Counted from the first letter of the stretch, positions 1 to 8,284 are shown. The stretch is DNA of 64,000 nucleotides from Amycolatopsis sp. CA-230715 (GCF_018736145.1 NZ_CP059997.1:3409501-3473500); one strand, 5' to 3'. Notes: generated by a model not told the origin, from the letters alone. Program-made: numbers and translations.

Positions 1-317
1 AGGCTCAGGTGCACCGACGGGGCCAGCGGCTGGGCGGCCTGCACGACGGCGGTGAGCAGATCGCGCAACCGCCGCGCCGGGTCCTCGATCGCGGCGAAGA
101 TGGTGATCGCCTGGTCGCCGTGGCCGTGCACCCATTCGTCGAGTGCCGCCGCGATCAGCTCGTCGCGGTTGCGGTAGTGCGCGTAGAAACTGCCCTTGGT
201 CACGCCAAGGGTCCGCGCGAGGGGTTCGACCGCGACCGCGGCCAGCCCGCCGCCCGCGATCGCCTTCAGCGCGGCCCGCGCCCAGTCCTTGGCGGACAAC
301 CGGGTCGACTCGCTCAC
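1..317 (-). CDS. TetR-family transcriptional regulator, C-terminus outside window
   Basis: This is the N-terminal ~105 residues of a TetR-type repressor; the rest lies beyond the left edge. The helix-turn-helix is readable at about residues 20-50, with the typical family ending GVTKGSFYAHYRNRDEL, followed by the start of the ligand-binding helices (DEWVHGHGDQA). A GTG start at 317 is chosen because the in-frame ATG at 332 sits inside the first operator repeat. It is divergent from the cupin gene, and three identical inverted repeats lie between the two starts, so it probably represses both itself and the cupin gene. The inducer cannot be told from the sequence. Confidence 0.85.
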   Translation of the reverse strand, partial: MSESTRLSAKDWARAALKAIAGGGLAAVAVEPLARTLGVTKGSFYAHYRNRDELIAAALDEWVHGHGDQAITIFAAIEDPARRLRDLLTAVVQAAQPLAPSVHLS

Positions 318-330
318 CACGCGGCACAGC

Positions 331-389
331 ATACGGCAGCGTATTGACGAGGCCGGAGAATACGGTACCGTATCCATACGCCACCGTAT
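331..389. promoter_or_regulatory. Triple TetR-type operator, ATACG-N4-CGTAT
   Basis: Three 14-bp inverted repeats with arms ATACG/CGTAT lie at 331-344, 360-373 and 376-389. The middle one, ATACGGTACCGTAT, is a perfect palindrome. They fill the gap between the divergent TetR and cupin genes. The third ends just before the AAGGAG ribosome site of the cupin gene, so a bound repressor would block transcription in both directions. Confidence 0.8.
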
Positions 390-403
390 CAAGGAGCGAG
401 CAC

Positions 404-931
404 ATGCAGATTCGACGAGTGGTCACCGGGCACGACTCCGAGGGCAAAGCCCGCGTGGTCGATGACGGCCAGGTCGAGCCCATCACCTCCGACCTGATGC
501 CCGGGTGCGCCGCCTACCGGCTGTGGGGCCGGGACGAGCGGCCGATCTTCCCGGACGACGGCGGCCCACACCCCGCCGAGGCGTGGTATCCACCCGCGGA
601 CGGGTCGCGGTTCATGGTCAACGTGATCGCGCCGGGCGAGCTGACCCCGCCCGCGGATCTCGACCCGGCCGCGGCCAGGGCCGAGCTGGAGCGGCGGATG
701 CCGGGCGCGATCGCCGCGATGGACCCGACCGATCCGGGGATGCACACCACCGACAGCATCGACTACGTCATGGTCGTCTCGGGCGAGGTCACGCTTCGGC
801 TCGAAGACCAGCAGACCGTGCTGAGGACGGGCGACGTGCTCGTCCAGAACGGCACACGGCACGCCTGGCACAACCATGGCACTGAGCCCTGCACGATCGT
901 CGGCATCGCCGTGGGCGCGGAGCGCGGCTGA
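404..931 (+). CDS. Cupin-domain protein
   Basis: A 175-residue protein with one C-terminal cupin barrel (about residues 115-172). The second cupin motif is clear (GDVLVQNGTRHAWHN), with a His and an Asn where metal is usually bound. The first motif is weak: the HxH pair is replaced by DSIDY before VMVVSGEV, so metal binding may be altered. The ATG at 404 follows AAGGAG by 7 bp. It resembles small actinobacterial cupins controlled by a neighbouring TetR, often linked to degradation or detoxification of small hydrophobic compounds. The substrate is unknown; the function call stops at the fold. Confidence 0.75.
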   Translation: MQIRRVVTGHDSEGKARVVDDGQVEPITSDLMPGCAAYRLWGRDERPIFPDDGGPHPAEAWYPPADGSRFMVNVIAPGELTPPADLDPAAARAELERRMPGAIAAMDPTDPGMHTTDSIDYVMVVSGEVTLRLEDQQTVLRTGDVLVQNGTRHAWHNHGTEPCTIVGIAVGAERG

Positions 932-954
932 CGACGTTTAGCCCGCTAAACGCA
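930..954. repeat. Palindromic repeat CGTTTAGC-CC-GCTAAACG, copy 1
   Basis: An 18-bp interrupted palindrome (935-952, 8-bp arms, 2-bp centre) within a 25-bp word that recurs exactly, in reverse complement, at 21285-21309 and 24306-24330 inside the NRPS gene. This copy overlaps the cupin stop codon and could also form a small hairpin between the convergent cupin and hypothetical genes. Confidence 0.7.
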
Positions 955-955
955 G

Positions 956-1222
956 CTAGAGCCTGGATTCCGCGTGGACCTCTTCGCAGGCGTGGCAGTC
1001 GTAGAGGTGCGGGGACTTCTTGCGCCGGTTGACCGTCCAGAGGAACCCGCACGCCATCCGGATCACCTCGCCTTTAGCGGGCAAACCGCGCACGTGGGCG
1101 CGGTGCCGGACTCCGCCGATCACGGGGCGGAGCTGACGTTTAGCGGGCAAAACGTCTTCGTCGACCGGGCCGGTGTCGTCGAAGTCTTGGACCTTGCCGT
1201 CCGTGCCGCGCCACCAGCTCAT
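956..1222 (-). CDS. Small hypothetical protein, possibly metal-binding
   Basis: An 88-residue protein starting MSWWRGTDGKVQDFD and ending with a Cys-containing tail (MACGFLWTV, YDCHACEE) that hints at a zinc ribbon, although only three cysteines are present. ATG 1222 is preferred, with GAGGGG 6 bp upstream; ATG 1228 is possible. Similar short proteins of unknown function occur in Pseudonocardiaceae. Two degenerate copies of the GTTTAGC palindrome (1073-1085 and 1137-1154) lie inside the gene and each encodes Leu-Pro-Ala-Lys, so part of the reading frame seems to be built from a mobile or selected DNA word. It converges on the cupin gene. Confidence 0.5.
   Translation of the reverse strand: MSWWRGTDGKVQDFDDTGPVDEDVLPAKRQLRPVIGGVRHRAHVRGLPAKGEVIRMACGFLWTVNRRKKSPHLYDCHACEEVHAESRL
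1073..1154. repeat. Two degenerate copies of the GTTTAGC palindrome
   Basis: TTTAGCGGGCAAA occurs at 1073-1085 and CGTTTAGCGGGCAAAACG at 1137-1154. Both keep the left arm of the palindrome seen at 935-952 and differ by one base in the right arm (CAAA for CTAAA). Confidence 0.55.
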
Positions 1223-1327
1223 CGCCATCCCCTCGAAGTCGGACGCCAGCGGGGCCGCGCCGGGGCGTACAGCCCTGCCGCGCAGCAGGTGGTCCCCCGC
1301 GACCCCGCTGACCGATTCACGATAGAA

Positions 1328-1370
1328 GGGAGACATGTCTCCCGTCATCATTCAATCGGGCGACATGTCC
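1328..1370. promoter_or_regulatory. Double operator with GACATGTC core
   Basis: GGGAGACATGTCTCCC at 1328-1343 is a perfect 16-bp palindrome, and a second GACATGTC core with partial flanks follows at 1362-1369, 30 bp downstream. Both lie just before the XRE regulator gene, the expected place for an autoregulatory site. The first ATG in that frame (1335) lies inside the palindrome. Confidence 0.6.
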
Positions 1371-1397
1371 ATAACTGCGGACAGTAAGCTTCCGGCC

Positions 1398-2267
1398 ATG
1401 CCAGCGACACCGACCCGGCTGAAGAAGCGACTCGGCAGGCAACTGCGGAAGCTTCGCGAGCACGCCGGAGTGACCTTGCGACAAGCCGCGCTCGAACTCC
1501 GGACCACCGACAGCTCGGTCAGCAAGTACGAGTCCGGTGTGAACCGGCCGCAGTGGCCCACGGTGAAGACCCTGCTGAGCTTGTACGAGGCCAGCGACGA
1601 GGATCGCGCCAGGGTTCAGGTGTTCTGGGACGAGGCCGCGACGGCGACGCCGTACATTCGCTTGCCCGCCGGTGCTTCGAAGATGTTCCGCCAGCTCGTG
1701 CGCTCAGAAGGCGAAGCCTCGACCGTGCGGACCATCGCGCCGTCGGTGGTGCCGGGTTTGTTGCAGACAGCGGATTACGCGCGAGCGGTCCACGCTTCCG
1801 CGCAACGCTCAAGGGAGCCGAAGGTCGCCGCGGACGAATTCGTGGCGCAACGCCTGAACCGGCAGAAGCGCCTCATCGGCCCGGATCCCTTGCACCTGCA
1901 CGCTTTGCTCGATGAAGTCGTGCTCCACCGGTTGGTCGGCGACAAGGAAGTCATGCGCGGTCAGCTCGAACATCTCCTTCGAGCGGGCGAAATGCCGAAC
2001 GTGCGCATCCAAGTGCTCCCTTATGACATCGGCGCGTACGGCAGCATGGCGGGCACCTGCTACCTCTTCGGCTACGAAGATCCGGAGGACCAGGCCGTCG
2101 CCTACCTGGAGCACGCGGCCGGGGGCGTTTGGATAGAAGATGGTGAGGACGTACAGCACCTCTCGACCATGTTCGACAGTGTCAGCGCGGACGCGCTGTC
2201 GCCGGAGGACTCGGCCGAGTTCATCCGCGCGAAGGTAGGCATCCATGAAGAAGGACCAATGGCGTAA
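1398..2267 (+). CDS. XRE-family regulator with DUF5753 domain
   Basis: A 289-residue regulator of the type abundant in streptomycetes and relatives. An N-terminal Cro/CI-type helix-turn-helix covers about residues 10-65 (LRKLREHAGVTLRQAALEL, then SSVSKYESG), followed by the DUF5753 region with its typical opening (APSVVPGLLQTADYARA) and later VRIQVLPYDIGAYGSM. The ATG at 1398 gives the usual family length; the in-frame ATGs at 1335 and 1365 fall in the operators. The gene overlaps the downstream DUF397 gene by 23 bp. Such pairs are known from whiJ-like and abaA-like loci controlling development and antibiotics, with the small partner often modulating the regulator. Confidence 0.85.
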   Translation: MPATPTRLKKRLGRQLRKLREHAGVTLRQAALELRTTDSSVSKYESGVNRPQWPTVKTLLSLYEASDEDRARVQVFWDEAATATPYIRLPAGASKMFRQLVRSEGEASTVRTIAPSVVPGLLQTADYARAVHASAQRSREPKVAADEFVAQRLNRQKRLIGPDPLHLHALLDEVVLHRLVGDKEVMRGQLEHLLRAGEMPNVRIQVLPYDIGAYGSMAGTCYLFGYEDPEDQAVAYLEHAAGGVWIEDGEDVQHLSTMFDSVSADALSPEDSAEFIRAKVGIHEEGPMA

Positions 2268-2430
2268 GAGCAGCTACAGCGGGGTAGGCGGCGGCGACAA
2301 CAACGAGTGTGTCGAGGTCGCCTTGAGCACCGAGACCGTGGGTGTGCGCGACACGAAGGACCGCGCCGCCGGACATCTCACCGTCTCCCCCGCCGCCTGG
2401 GCCGCGTTCACCCGCACCGCGGCGCACTGA
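2245..2430 (+). CDS. DUF397 small protein, partner of the XRE regulator
   Basis: A 61-residue protein with the DUF397 signature: WRKSSYSG near the N-terminus, NNECVEVA in the middle, VGVRDTKD, and WAAFTR near the end. It starts inside the 3' end of the DUF5753 gene, so the two are translationally coupled. In characterised systems these proteins act with, or against, the neighbouring XRE regulator. It is followed at once by a strong hairpin. Confidence 0.88.
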   Translation: MKKDQWRKSSYSGVGGGDNNECVEVALSTETVGVRDTKDRAAGHLTVSPAAWAAFTRTAAH

Positions 2431-2438
2431 CCCGGCTG

Positions 2439-2467
2439 CCTTGGTGGCCGCAGTGCGGCCACCAAGG
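2439..2467. terminator. Bidirectional terminator hairpin
   Basis: Perfect 14-bp arms (CCTTGGTGGCCGCA / TGCGGCCACCAAGG) with a single-base centre lie between the convergent DUF397 and sugar-permease genes. The right arm touches the permease stop codon. Confidence 0.8.
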
Positions 2468-3475
2468 TCAGGTCTTCTTCGTGAAGAGGCGGGTTTGGAT
2501 TTGGTCGAAGGAGACGGCCAGCAGGATCAGCACGCCGATCGCGATGCGCAGGTAGAACGAGTTGACGCCGAGCAGGTTGCCGCCGTTGTTCAAAGTGGAC
2601 GTGATGAGCGCGCCCGCGGCGGCCCCCAAAGCGCTTCCCTTGGCGCCGAACAGGCTCGCGCCGCCGATCACGCACGCGGCGATCGCGTCGAGTTCGTAGC
2701 CCTCGCCCATGGTCGGCACGCCCGCGTCCAGCCGGGAGGCCAGCAGCACGCCGCCGATCCCAGCTAGGAGCCCGGACATCGCGTACACGGTCACCTGCAC
2801 CTTCGGCACCGGTACGCCGGACAGGCGCGCGGACTCGGCGTTCGAGCCCGTCGCGTAGATGTAGCGGCCGAAAACCGTGCGCCGCAACAGGAATCCGAGC
2901 AGCACGATCACCACCACGGTGATCCACAACAGGTTCGGGATGCTCAGCAGCGAGTCGTTCGCGATCGAGGAGAAGCCCTCCGGCAGCGGCTGGATCGTGT
3001 TGGCGTTGGTGATCACCAGCACGAGCCCGCGCGCGGCGCCCATCATCCCGAGCGTCACGATGAACGGCGGCAGTTTCGCGTAGGCGACGAGCACGCCGTT
3101 GATCACGCCGATCGCGCCGCCGACGAGGACCGCGCACAGCACGGCGATCGGGATCGGCAACCCCGCCACCAGCAATTGCGCGGCCGAAGCGCCGGTGAGG
3201 CCGACGACCGAGCCGACGGACAGGTCGATGCCCTTGGTGAGGATGACCAGCAGCTCGCCGATCGCGATGATCCCGTACACGGCCCACTGCCGCGACAGGT
3301 TCGCCATGTTCCCGCCGGTCAAAAAGCTGTCGCTGGCCAGGGAAAGCGCGCCGAACAGGATCACCAGCACGACGAGCCCGCCGCCTTCGCGGCCGACGGC
3401 GTCGCTCCACCCGATGACGCGCGGGCGCTCGGTCCCGAACTCGTTCTCGCGGACGATCAGGTTACGCAGCACCAT
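2468..3475 (-). CDS. Ribose-type sugar ABC transporter permease
   Basis: A 335-residue inner-membrane permease of the RbsC/BPD_transp_2 family with about 8-10 hydrophobic segments. Family landmarks include GIDLSVGSVVGLTG, the loop AYAKLPPFIVTLGMMGAARG, TGSNAESARLSGV and the conserved CVIGGASLFGAKGS. It is the last gene of a three-gene operon and starts 14 bp inside the ATPase gene. It would form the channel through which the sugar or sugar-like ligand of the upstream binding protein enters. The substrate is not readable from the sequence. Confidence 0.92.
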   Translation of the reverse strand: MVLRNLIVRENEFGTERPRVIGWSDAVGREGGGLVVLVILFGALSLASDSFLTGGNMANLSRQWAVYGIIAIGELLVILTKGIDLSVGSVVGLTGASAAQLLVAGLPIPIAVLCAVLVGGAIGVINGVLVAYAKLPPFIVTLGMMGAARGLVLVITNANTIQPLPEGFSSIANDSLLSIPNLLWITVVVIVLLGFLLRRTVFGRYIYATGSNAESARLSGVPVPKVQVTVYAMSGLLAGIGGVLLASRLDAGVPTMGEGYELDAIAACVIGGASLFGAKGSALGAAAGALITSTLNNGGNLLGVNSFYLRIAIGVLILLAVSFDQIQTRLFTKKT

Positions 3476-4973
3476 TTTCCAGCCTCCCCGTGCTCGCCAG
3501 CCGCAAGAGCCCTTCCTCGGTCGCCTCGGCCGCGGGCACGTCGCCGACGAGCTGCCCCGTCCTGAGCACCAGGATCCGGTCGACCAGCCCGAGCAGCTCC
3601 GGCAGGTACGACGACACCACCACGATCGCGAACCCGCGCGAAGCGAGATCGCCGATCAGCGCGTACAGCTCGGCCTTCGCGCCGACGTCGACGCCCTTGG
3701 TGGGTTCGTCGAACAGCAGCACCCGGACCCCGGACAGCAGCCAGCGCGCGACCAGCACCTTCTGCTGGTTCCCACCGGACAAGGTGGACACCGGCTGGTC
3801 GTAGGAGCCCGCTTTCAGCCGCAGACCGTCCAAAATGGAGTCGACGCGCTCGGCTTCGCGGCGCCGGGACAGCAGTCCGCGCGAGGCGATCCCGGTCAGG
3901 CTCGCCACCGACACGTTCTCCCTGATGGTCAGCTCCGGGAGCAGGCCCAGTTCCTTGCGGTCCTCCGACAGCAGCCCGATACCGCACCGCACGGCCTCGC
4001 GGGGCCGCCCGAGCGGAACCCGCTTGCCGTCCACCTCGACGGAGCCCGCCTCCGGTTTGTCCGCGCCGAACACCGCGCGCAGCAACTCGCTGCGCCCGGC
4101 CCCCAGGAGGCCCGCGATGCCGACGATCTCGCCCGCGCGCACGTCGAGATCGACCGCGTGCGGGCTATCCGGCGGGCGCAGTCCCCGCACTCGGAGCAAT
4201 GCGGAGCTTTGCTCGGTGCGATCCGAAGCACTCGGGTAAAGCTCCTCGACGTCCCGTCCCACCATCGAGGCAATCAGGGTGTCCTCGGTGAACTCGCCCA
4301 TCGGGGCGGTTTTCGTGACTCCGCCGTCGCGCAGCACCGTCACACGGTCGCCGATTTCGAACATCTCTTCCAGGCGGTGGCTGACGTAGAGGATCGCGAC
4401 GCCACTGTCGCGCAGCGCGGTGATCCGCCGCAGCAGCGCCTCGGCCTCGGCGCCGGAAAGCGCGGTGGTCGGCTCGTCGAAGATGATCACGCGCGGGTCG
4501 TCGCCGAGCACCTTCGCGATCTCCACGAGCTGCCTGGTCGCGGCGGGCAGCTCGGCGACCGTGCGCGCGGTGTCGAGATCTTCCAGTCCCACCCGGGAAA
4601 GCCGGTCGACGGCCTGCTCCCGCAACGAGCCGCGGCGCACCACCCCGCCGCGCGCGGGAAACCGGCCCATCAGCAGGTTTTCCGCCACGGACAGATCGGG
4701 CAGCAGGCTCAGCTCCTGGTAGACCGCGGCGATCCCGGCCGCCCTCGGCACCGCGGGCGTGAGCGACTGCGGCATCGGCGAACCGTCCACAAGGTACTCT
4801 CCCGCGTCGCGTTTGAGCGCGCCGGTCAGGACCCGGATCAACGTCGACTTCCCGGCGCCGTTCTCCCCGGCGAGGCAGTGCACCTCACCGGCGCGCAGCT
4901 CCAGCGACACGTCGTCGAGCGCCACATTGGCGCCGAAAGCCTTGCGCAGCCCCGAAATTCGCACGAGGCTCAT
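3462..4973 (-). CDS. Sugar ABC transporter ATP-binding protein, two ABC domains (RbsA type)
   Basis: A 503-residue tandem ATPase. Domain 1 (about 1-235) has an intact Walker A (GENGAGKST) and Walker B (VIIFDEPT), but the signature is TVAELPAATRQ rather than LSGGQ. Domain 2 (about 250-500) has a changed Walker A without the lysine (GLLGAGRSE), as usual in this family, with a good LSGGNQQKV signature and LLFDEPTKGVDVG. This asymmetry is normal for RbsA/MglA proteins. ATG 4973 overlaps the stop of the binding-protein gene by 4 bp. It powers the permease encoded next. Confidence 0.93.
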   Translation of the reverse strand: MSLVRISGLRKAFGANVALDDVSLELRAGEVHCLAGENGAGKSTLIRVLTGALKRDAGEYLVDGSPMPQSLTPAVPRAAGIAAVYQELSLLPDLSVAENLLMGRFPARGGVVRRGSLREQAVDRLSRVGLEDLDTARTVAELPAATRQLVEIAKVLGDDPRVIIFDEPTTALSGAEAEALLRRITALRDSGVAILYVSHRLEEMFEIGDRVTVLRDGGVTKTAPMGEFTEDTLIASMVGRDVEELYPSASDRTEQSSALLRVRGLRPPDSPHAVDLDVRAGEIVGIAGLLGAGRSELLRAVFGADKPEAGSVEVDGKRVPLGRPREAVRCGIGLLSEDRKELGLLPELTIRENVSVASLTGIASRGLLSRRREAERVDSILDGLRLKAGSYDQPVSTLSGGNQQKVLVARWLLSGVRVLLFDEPTKGVDVGAKAELYALIGDLASRGFAIVVVSSYLPELLGLVDRILVLRTGQLVGDVPAAEATEEGLLRLASTGRLENGAA

Positions 4974-6007
4974 TTGGACGCCTGTGCCGTCGGCGGGTTC
5001 AGCAGGTCTCGCACCGACGGGTCGTTCATGTTGTCCTTGTCCGCCACGACCGCGCCGGGGTCGAGCGAGAGCGGAACCTTGGCGCCGGTGCTCACCGCGA
5101 TCGCTTCGGCAACACCTTGGTAGCCGAAGAAGTACGGGTTCTGCACCACGAGCGCGTCGATCGAACCGTCGGCGAGCGCGCCGTTCTCCTGCGGGTCGGA
5201 GTCGAACGCGACCACCGGCAGCGTCGCGGACTTGCCGGTGTCCTTGATCGCGCGCGCCGCGCCGTTGCCGGACATGTTGTTCGCGGCGAACACGCCGACC
5301 AGGTCCGGCACCGCGCCGATCGCGTCGTTGGTCTGGTTGGCCGCGGTGGCGATGTCGTTGTTGTTGAACCGCTCCTGCCACACCGAGATCTGCGGGCAGT
5401 TCTCGGCGAGGCCCTGGCGGAAGCCCTTCGCCCGGTCCCCGAGTGCCTGCACCCCGGCGACCGCGTTCTCCAGCAGCACCTTCCCGCTGGTCTTGCCCTG
5501 CGCGGCGACGAGCTTGCACAGCCGCTGCCCGGCCTGCTCGCCGGCGCGGAGGTTGTTGGTGCCGATGAACGCCTCGGTCGGCGTGGTGACGGTGCCGTCG
5601 ACGGTGATCACTTTGATCCCGCCCTGGCGCGCGCGGTCGATCACCTTGTCCAGCGCGGACTGGGAGTTCGCGGCGAGCACGATCGCGTTGACACCGCGCG
5701 AAATCGAGTTCTCCACGAGCTGGACCTGCTCGTTGACGTCGGTCTCGGAGGTGGGCCCGAAGCGGCCGACCTCGACGCCGAAGTCCTCCCCGCTCTTCTG
5801 AGCGCCCGCGAACATGCTCTGCCAGAACGAGGAGTCGGTGGCCTTCACGATCACGTCCACCCGCAGGCCGGACGCCTTGCCAGGCCCCGCGTTACCGGTC
5901 TGGCTCGAACTGGAGGTCGCCTTGCCGACGACGAGCCCGACGACCAGCGCCAGCACCAGCGCGGCGATGAGGAACGGCGTGGAGAACAGGACTCGGTTGC
6001 GCGCCAT
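4970..6007 (-). CDS. Sugar ABC transporter substrate-binding protein
   Basis: A 345-residue periplasmic-binding-protein-4 type protein and the first gene of the importer operon. The N-terminus carries a hydrophobic segment (about residues 8-28) with no lipobox cysteine, so it is probably held by an uncleaved signal anchor or secreted. The mature part shows typical family stretches: VDVIVKATDSSFWQSM, GVNAIVLAANS, VITVDGTVTTPTEAFIGTNN and GVFAANNMSGNGAARAI. The upstream region has a LacI-type operator, so control by a LacI repressor encoded elsewhere is likely. Confidence 0.9.
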   Translation of the reverse strand: MARNRVLFSTPFLIAALVLALVVGLVVGKATSSSSQTGNAGPGKASGLRVDVIVKATDSSFWQSMFAGAQKSGEDFGVEVGRFGPTSETDVNEQVQLVENSISRGVNAIVLAANSQSALDKVIDRARQGGIKVITVDGTVTTPTEAFIGTNNLRAGEQAGQRLCKLVAAQGKTSGKVLLENAVAGVQALGDRAKGFRQGLAENCPQISVWQERFNNNDIATAANQTNDAIGAVPDLVGVFAANNMSGNGAARAIKDTGKSATLPVVAFDSDPQENGALADGSIDALVVQNPYFFGYQGVAEAIAVSTGAKVPLSLDPGAVVADKDNMNDPSVRDLLNPPTAQASK

Positions 6008-6075
6008 ACTGGGTCTGCCTAACGGGAGGGCGGTGGCGTTTCGGCGAACGTAACACCGCTCACCCGGCTAGACAA

Positions 6076-6088
6076 GCAATCGATTACC
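6076..6088. promoter_or_regulatory. LacI-type operator upstream of sugar importer
   Basis: GCAATCGATTACC has the central CG and the AATCGATT palindrome typical of LacI/GalR-family operators for ribose-like importers. It lies about 70 bp upstream of the binding-protein start. No lacI gene is present in the window. Confidence 0.45.
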
Positions 6089-6108
6089 GGACCGTCTACT
6101 TCGGACTT

Positions 6109-7161
6109 TCAGGCGGCGCGGTTGCGCCGCCATTCGTGTACGAGCAGCCAGGCGAGGTACAGCCCGCCGATGGCGCCGGTCGCGATGCCGACCGGCAACT
6201 GGGTCCCGGTGAACACGCGCTGCACCGCGAAGTCGCTCACCGTGAGGATGAACGCGCCCATCAGCGCCGACGCCACCAGCGACGGGCCCGCCGCCTTGGT
6301 CAGCCGCCGCGCGAGCTGCGGCGCGGCCAGTGCCAGGAACGCGATCGGGCCCGCCGCGGCGGTGGCCACCGCGGCCAGCAGCACGCTGACCGTGACCAGC
6401 ACGAGCCGCGTCCGGTCCGCGTGCACGCCGAGCGCCTTCGCCTTGTCATCGCCGAGTTCCAGCAGGGAAAGGCGCCTGCCGTAGTAGAGGGCGACCGGGA
6501 TCAGCACGGCCACCGCGACCGCGACCGGGACGACCTGCTCCCAGCCGCGCCCGTTGAGGCTGCCGACGAGCCACGACTGCGCGGCCACCGCCTCCTGCAG
6601 CGAAGCGCGCGTGATCAGGTACGAGTTGACCGAAAGCAGCATCGTGCTGAGCCCGATGCCGATCAGCACGAGGCGCCTGCCGTGCACGCCGCCGCGGTAG
6701 GCCAGCACGAACAGCACCAGCGCGGTGACGACGCCACCGGCGAGCGCGCCGATCGACACCTGCACCGCGCCGCCGTCGAGCACGATGATCACGAGCAGTG
6801 CACCGACCGCGGAGCCGTTGGTGAACCCGATCAGATCGGGGCTGCCGAGTGCATTCCCGGAAACGCTCTGCAGAATTGCTCCGCTCACCGAGAGCGCCGC
6901 ACCGACCAGGATCCCGGCGAGCAGCCGGGGCAGCCGCAGCGTCGTCACGACGAAGTCCGCGCCGGGCGGGCCCTGGCCGAACAGGGTCTGCACGACCTCG
7001 CCGACCGAAAGCGGGTAGTCGCCGGTGGTCATCGCGATCAGGCCGACCACGATCACCCCGGCCAGCAGGGCCAGCGCCACGGTCGTCGCGCGCGCGTCGA
7101 CGCGCAACGACAGGCGTTCGCTCCTGGTCCGCAGCACGCGGCCTTCCTTCAGCGCGCTCAC
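6109..7161 (-). CDS. FecCD-family iron-siderophore permease (second subunit)
   Basis: A 350-residue membrane protein with about nine to ten hydrophobic segments. FecCD landmarks include LRLPRLLAGILVGAALSVSG, GNALGSPDLIGFTNGS, ALGVHADRTR and AGPIAFLALAAPQLARRL. The GTG start at 7161 overlaps the stop of the upstream permease (GTGA). The two permeases would form the heterodimeric channel for a ferric siderophore, most likely the product of the NRPS in this window. No ATPase gene of the FecE type follows. The next gene downstream is the unrelated sugar importer. Confidence 0.93.
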   Translation of the reverse strand: MSALKEGRVLRTRSERLSLRVDARATTVALALLAGVIVVGLIAMTTGDYPLSVGEVVQTLFGQGPPGADFVVTTLRLPRLLAGILVGAALSVSGAILQSVSGNALGSPDLIGFTNGSAVGALLVIIVLDGGAVQVSIGALAGGVVTALVLFVLAYRGGVHGRRLVLIGIGLSTMLLSVNSYLITRASLQEAVAAQSWLVGSLNGRGWEQVVPVAVAVAVLIPVALYYGRRLSLLELGDDKAKALGVHADRTRLVLVTVSVLLAAVATAAAGPIAFLALAAPQLARRLTKAAGPSLVASALMGAFILTVSDFAVQRVFTGTQLPVGIATGAIGGLYLAWLLVHEWRRNRAA

Positions 7162-8228
7162 AACCGGGCCGACTTCCGCCTGCGGCACAGCCAGATGAAC
7201 ACCGGCGCCCCGACGAACGCGGTCATGATGCCCACTTCGAACTCCTCGGCGCCGCCGATCTTGCGGCCGATGACGTCCGCGCCGAGCATCAGGATCGGGG
7301 CCAGCACCGTGGAGTACGGGAGCACCCAGCGCTGGTCCGGCCCGGCGATCAGGCGCGCGACGTGCGGCACGGCCAGCCCGACGAACGTGATCGGCCCCGC
7401 CGCCGCGGTCGCCGCGCCGCACAGCAGGGTGATCGCGACCGCGGTGAGCAGGCGCGTGGTGCCGACCTTCGCGCCGAGCGCGCGGCCTGCCTGGTCGCCG
7501 AGCGCGAGCGCGTTGAGCGGGCGGGCCTGGGACAGCGCGAGCAGCAGACCGGCGCCGATGAACGGCGCGATCCGCACCACCACGTCCATCTTGCGGCCCG
7601 CGATGGAGCCGATCTCCCAGAACCGGAACTCGTTGAACGCGGTGGGGTCGAGCAGCAGCACGGCCTGGTTGAAGGCGAACAGCACGGCGGTGATCGCGGC
7701 GCCGGCGAGCACGAGCCGTTCCGGCGTCGCCGAGCTGGCGCCCGCGGAACCCAGCAGGTACACGACGAACGAGGCGATCGCCGCGCCCGCGAAGGCGAAC
7801 CAGACGTAGCCGAGCACCGAGGTGATCCCGAGGAACGCGATCGCGACCACGACCGAGGCGGACGCCCCCATCGTCACGCCGAGGATGCCGGGATCGGCGA
7901 GCGGGTTGCGGGTGACGGCCTGCATGAGCGCGCCGCCGACGCCGAGCCCGATGCCGACGAGCAGGCCGATCAGGGCGCGCGGGATGCGCAGGTCGTGGAT
8001 GATGATCGCTTCTTCGCTGCCGTCGTTGTGCCACAACACGTTCCAGGTATCGAGGAACGCGATGTTCCGCGAGCCGATCCACAGGCTCAGCAGGAAGACC
8101 AGCGCGAGCACGCCCAGTGCGACGAGCAGGCCGAACGCGCGGGCGGACTGGGCGCGACGCGACGGCGGCTTGTCGGGCGTCTTCCCGGGCGCGGAGTCGG
8201 CCTCGGTGCGCACGGCGCCAAGAGACAC
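7158..8228 (-). CDS. FecCD-family iron-siderophore permease (first subunit)
   Basis: A 356-residue permease with a ~30-residue charged N-terminal tail, then the family pattern: LRIPRALIGLLVGIGLGVGGALMQ spread over the second helix region, NPLADPGILGV, ALGAKVGTTR and AGPITFVGLAVPHVARL. A GTG start is used. It is first in a two-gene operon and is divergent from the ABC exporter genes, with an iron box between them, so it should be derepressed when iron is low. Confidence 0.93.
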   Translation of the reverse strand: MSLGAVRTEADSAPGKTPDKPPSRRAQSARAFGLLVALGVLALVFLLSLWIGSRNIAFLDTWNVLWHNDGSEEAIIIHDLRIPRALIGLLVGIGLGVGGALMQAVTRNPLADPGILGVTMGASASVVVAIAFLGITSVLGYVWFAFAGAAIASFVVYLLGSAGASSATPERLVLAGAAITAVLFAFNQAVLLLDPTAFNEFRFWEIGSIAGRKMDVVVRIAPFIGAGLLLALSQARPLNALALGDQAGRALGAKVGTTRLLTAVAITLLCGAATAAAGPITFVGLAVPHVARLIAGPDQRWVLPYSTVLAPILMLGADVIGRKIGGAEEFEVGIMTAFVGAPVFIWLCRRRKSARL

Positions 8229-8265
8229 GGGTCACCCTTCTCGGTGGTCATGACGGCGGTCCGGC

Positions 8266-8284
8266 TTAGTCTAGCCTTACCTAT
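8266..8284. promoter_or_regulatory. Iron box (IdeR/DmdR-type site)
   Basis: TTAGTCTAGCCTTACCTAT matches 14 of 19 positions of the actinobacterial iron-box consensus TTAGGTGAGCCTAACCTAA. It sits between the divergent FecCD permease and ABC exporter genes, where one bound repressor could control both transcription units. Confidence 0.7.

Noticed and set aside
1335..1397. Upstream start codons of the XRE/DUF5753 gene
   Set aside because: ATG 1335 lies inside the perfect palindrome 1328-1343 and ATG 1365 inside the second core; neither has a ribosome site, and ATG 1398 gives the family length.
3099..5123. 674-codon + strand frame over the sugar ABC ATPase
   Set aside because: It is the complement of a clear RbsA-type gene and has no domain of its own.
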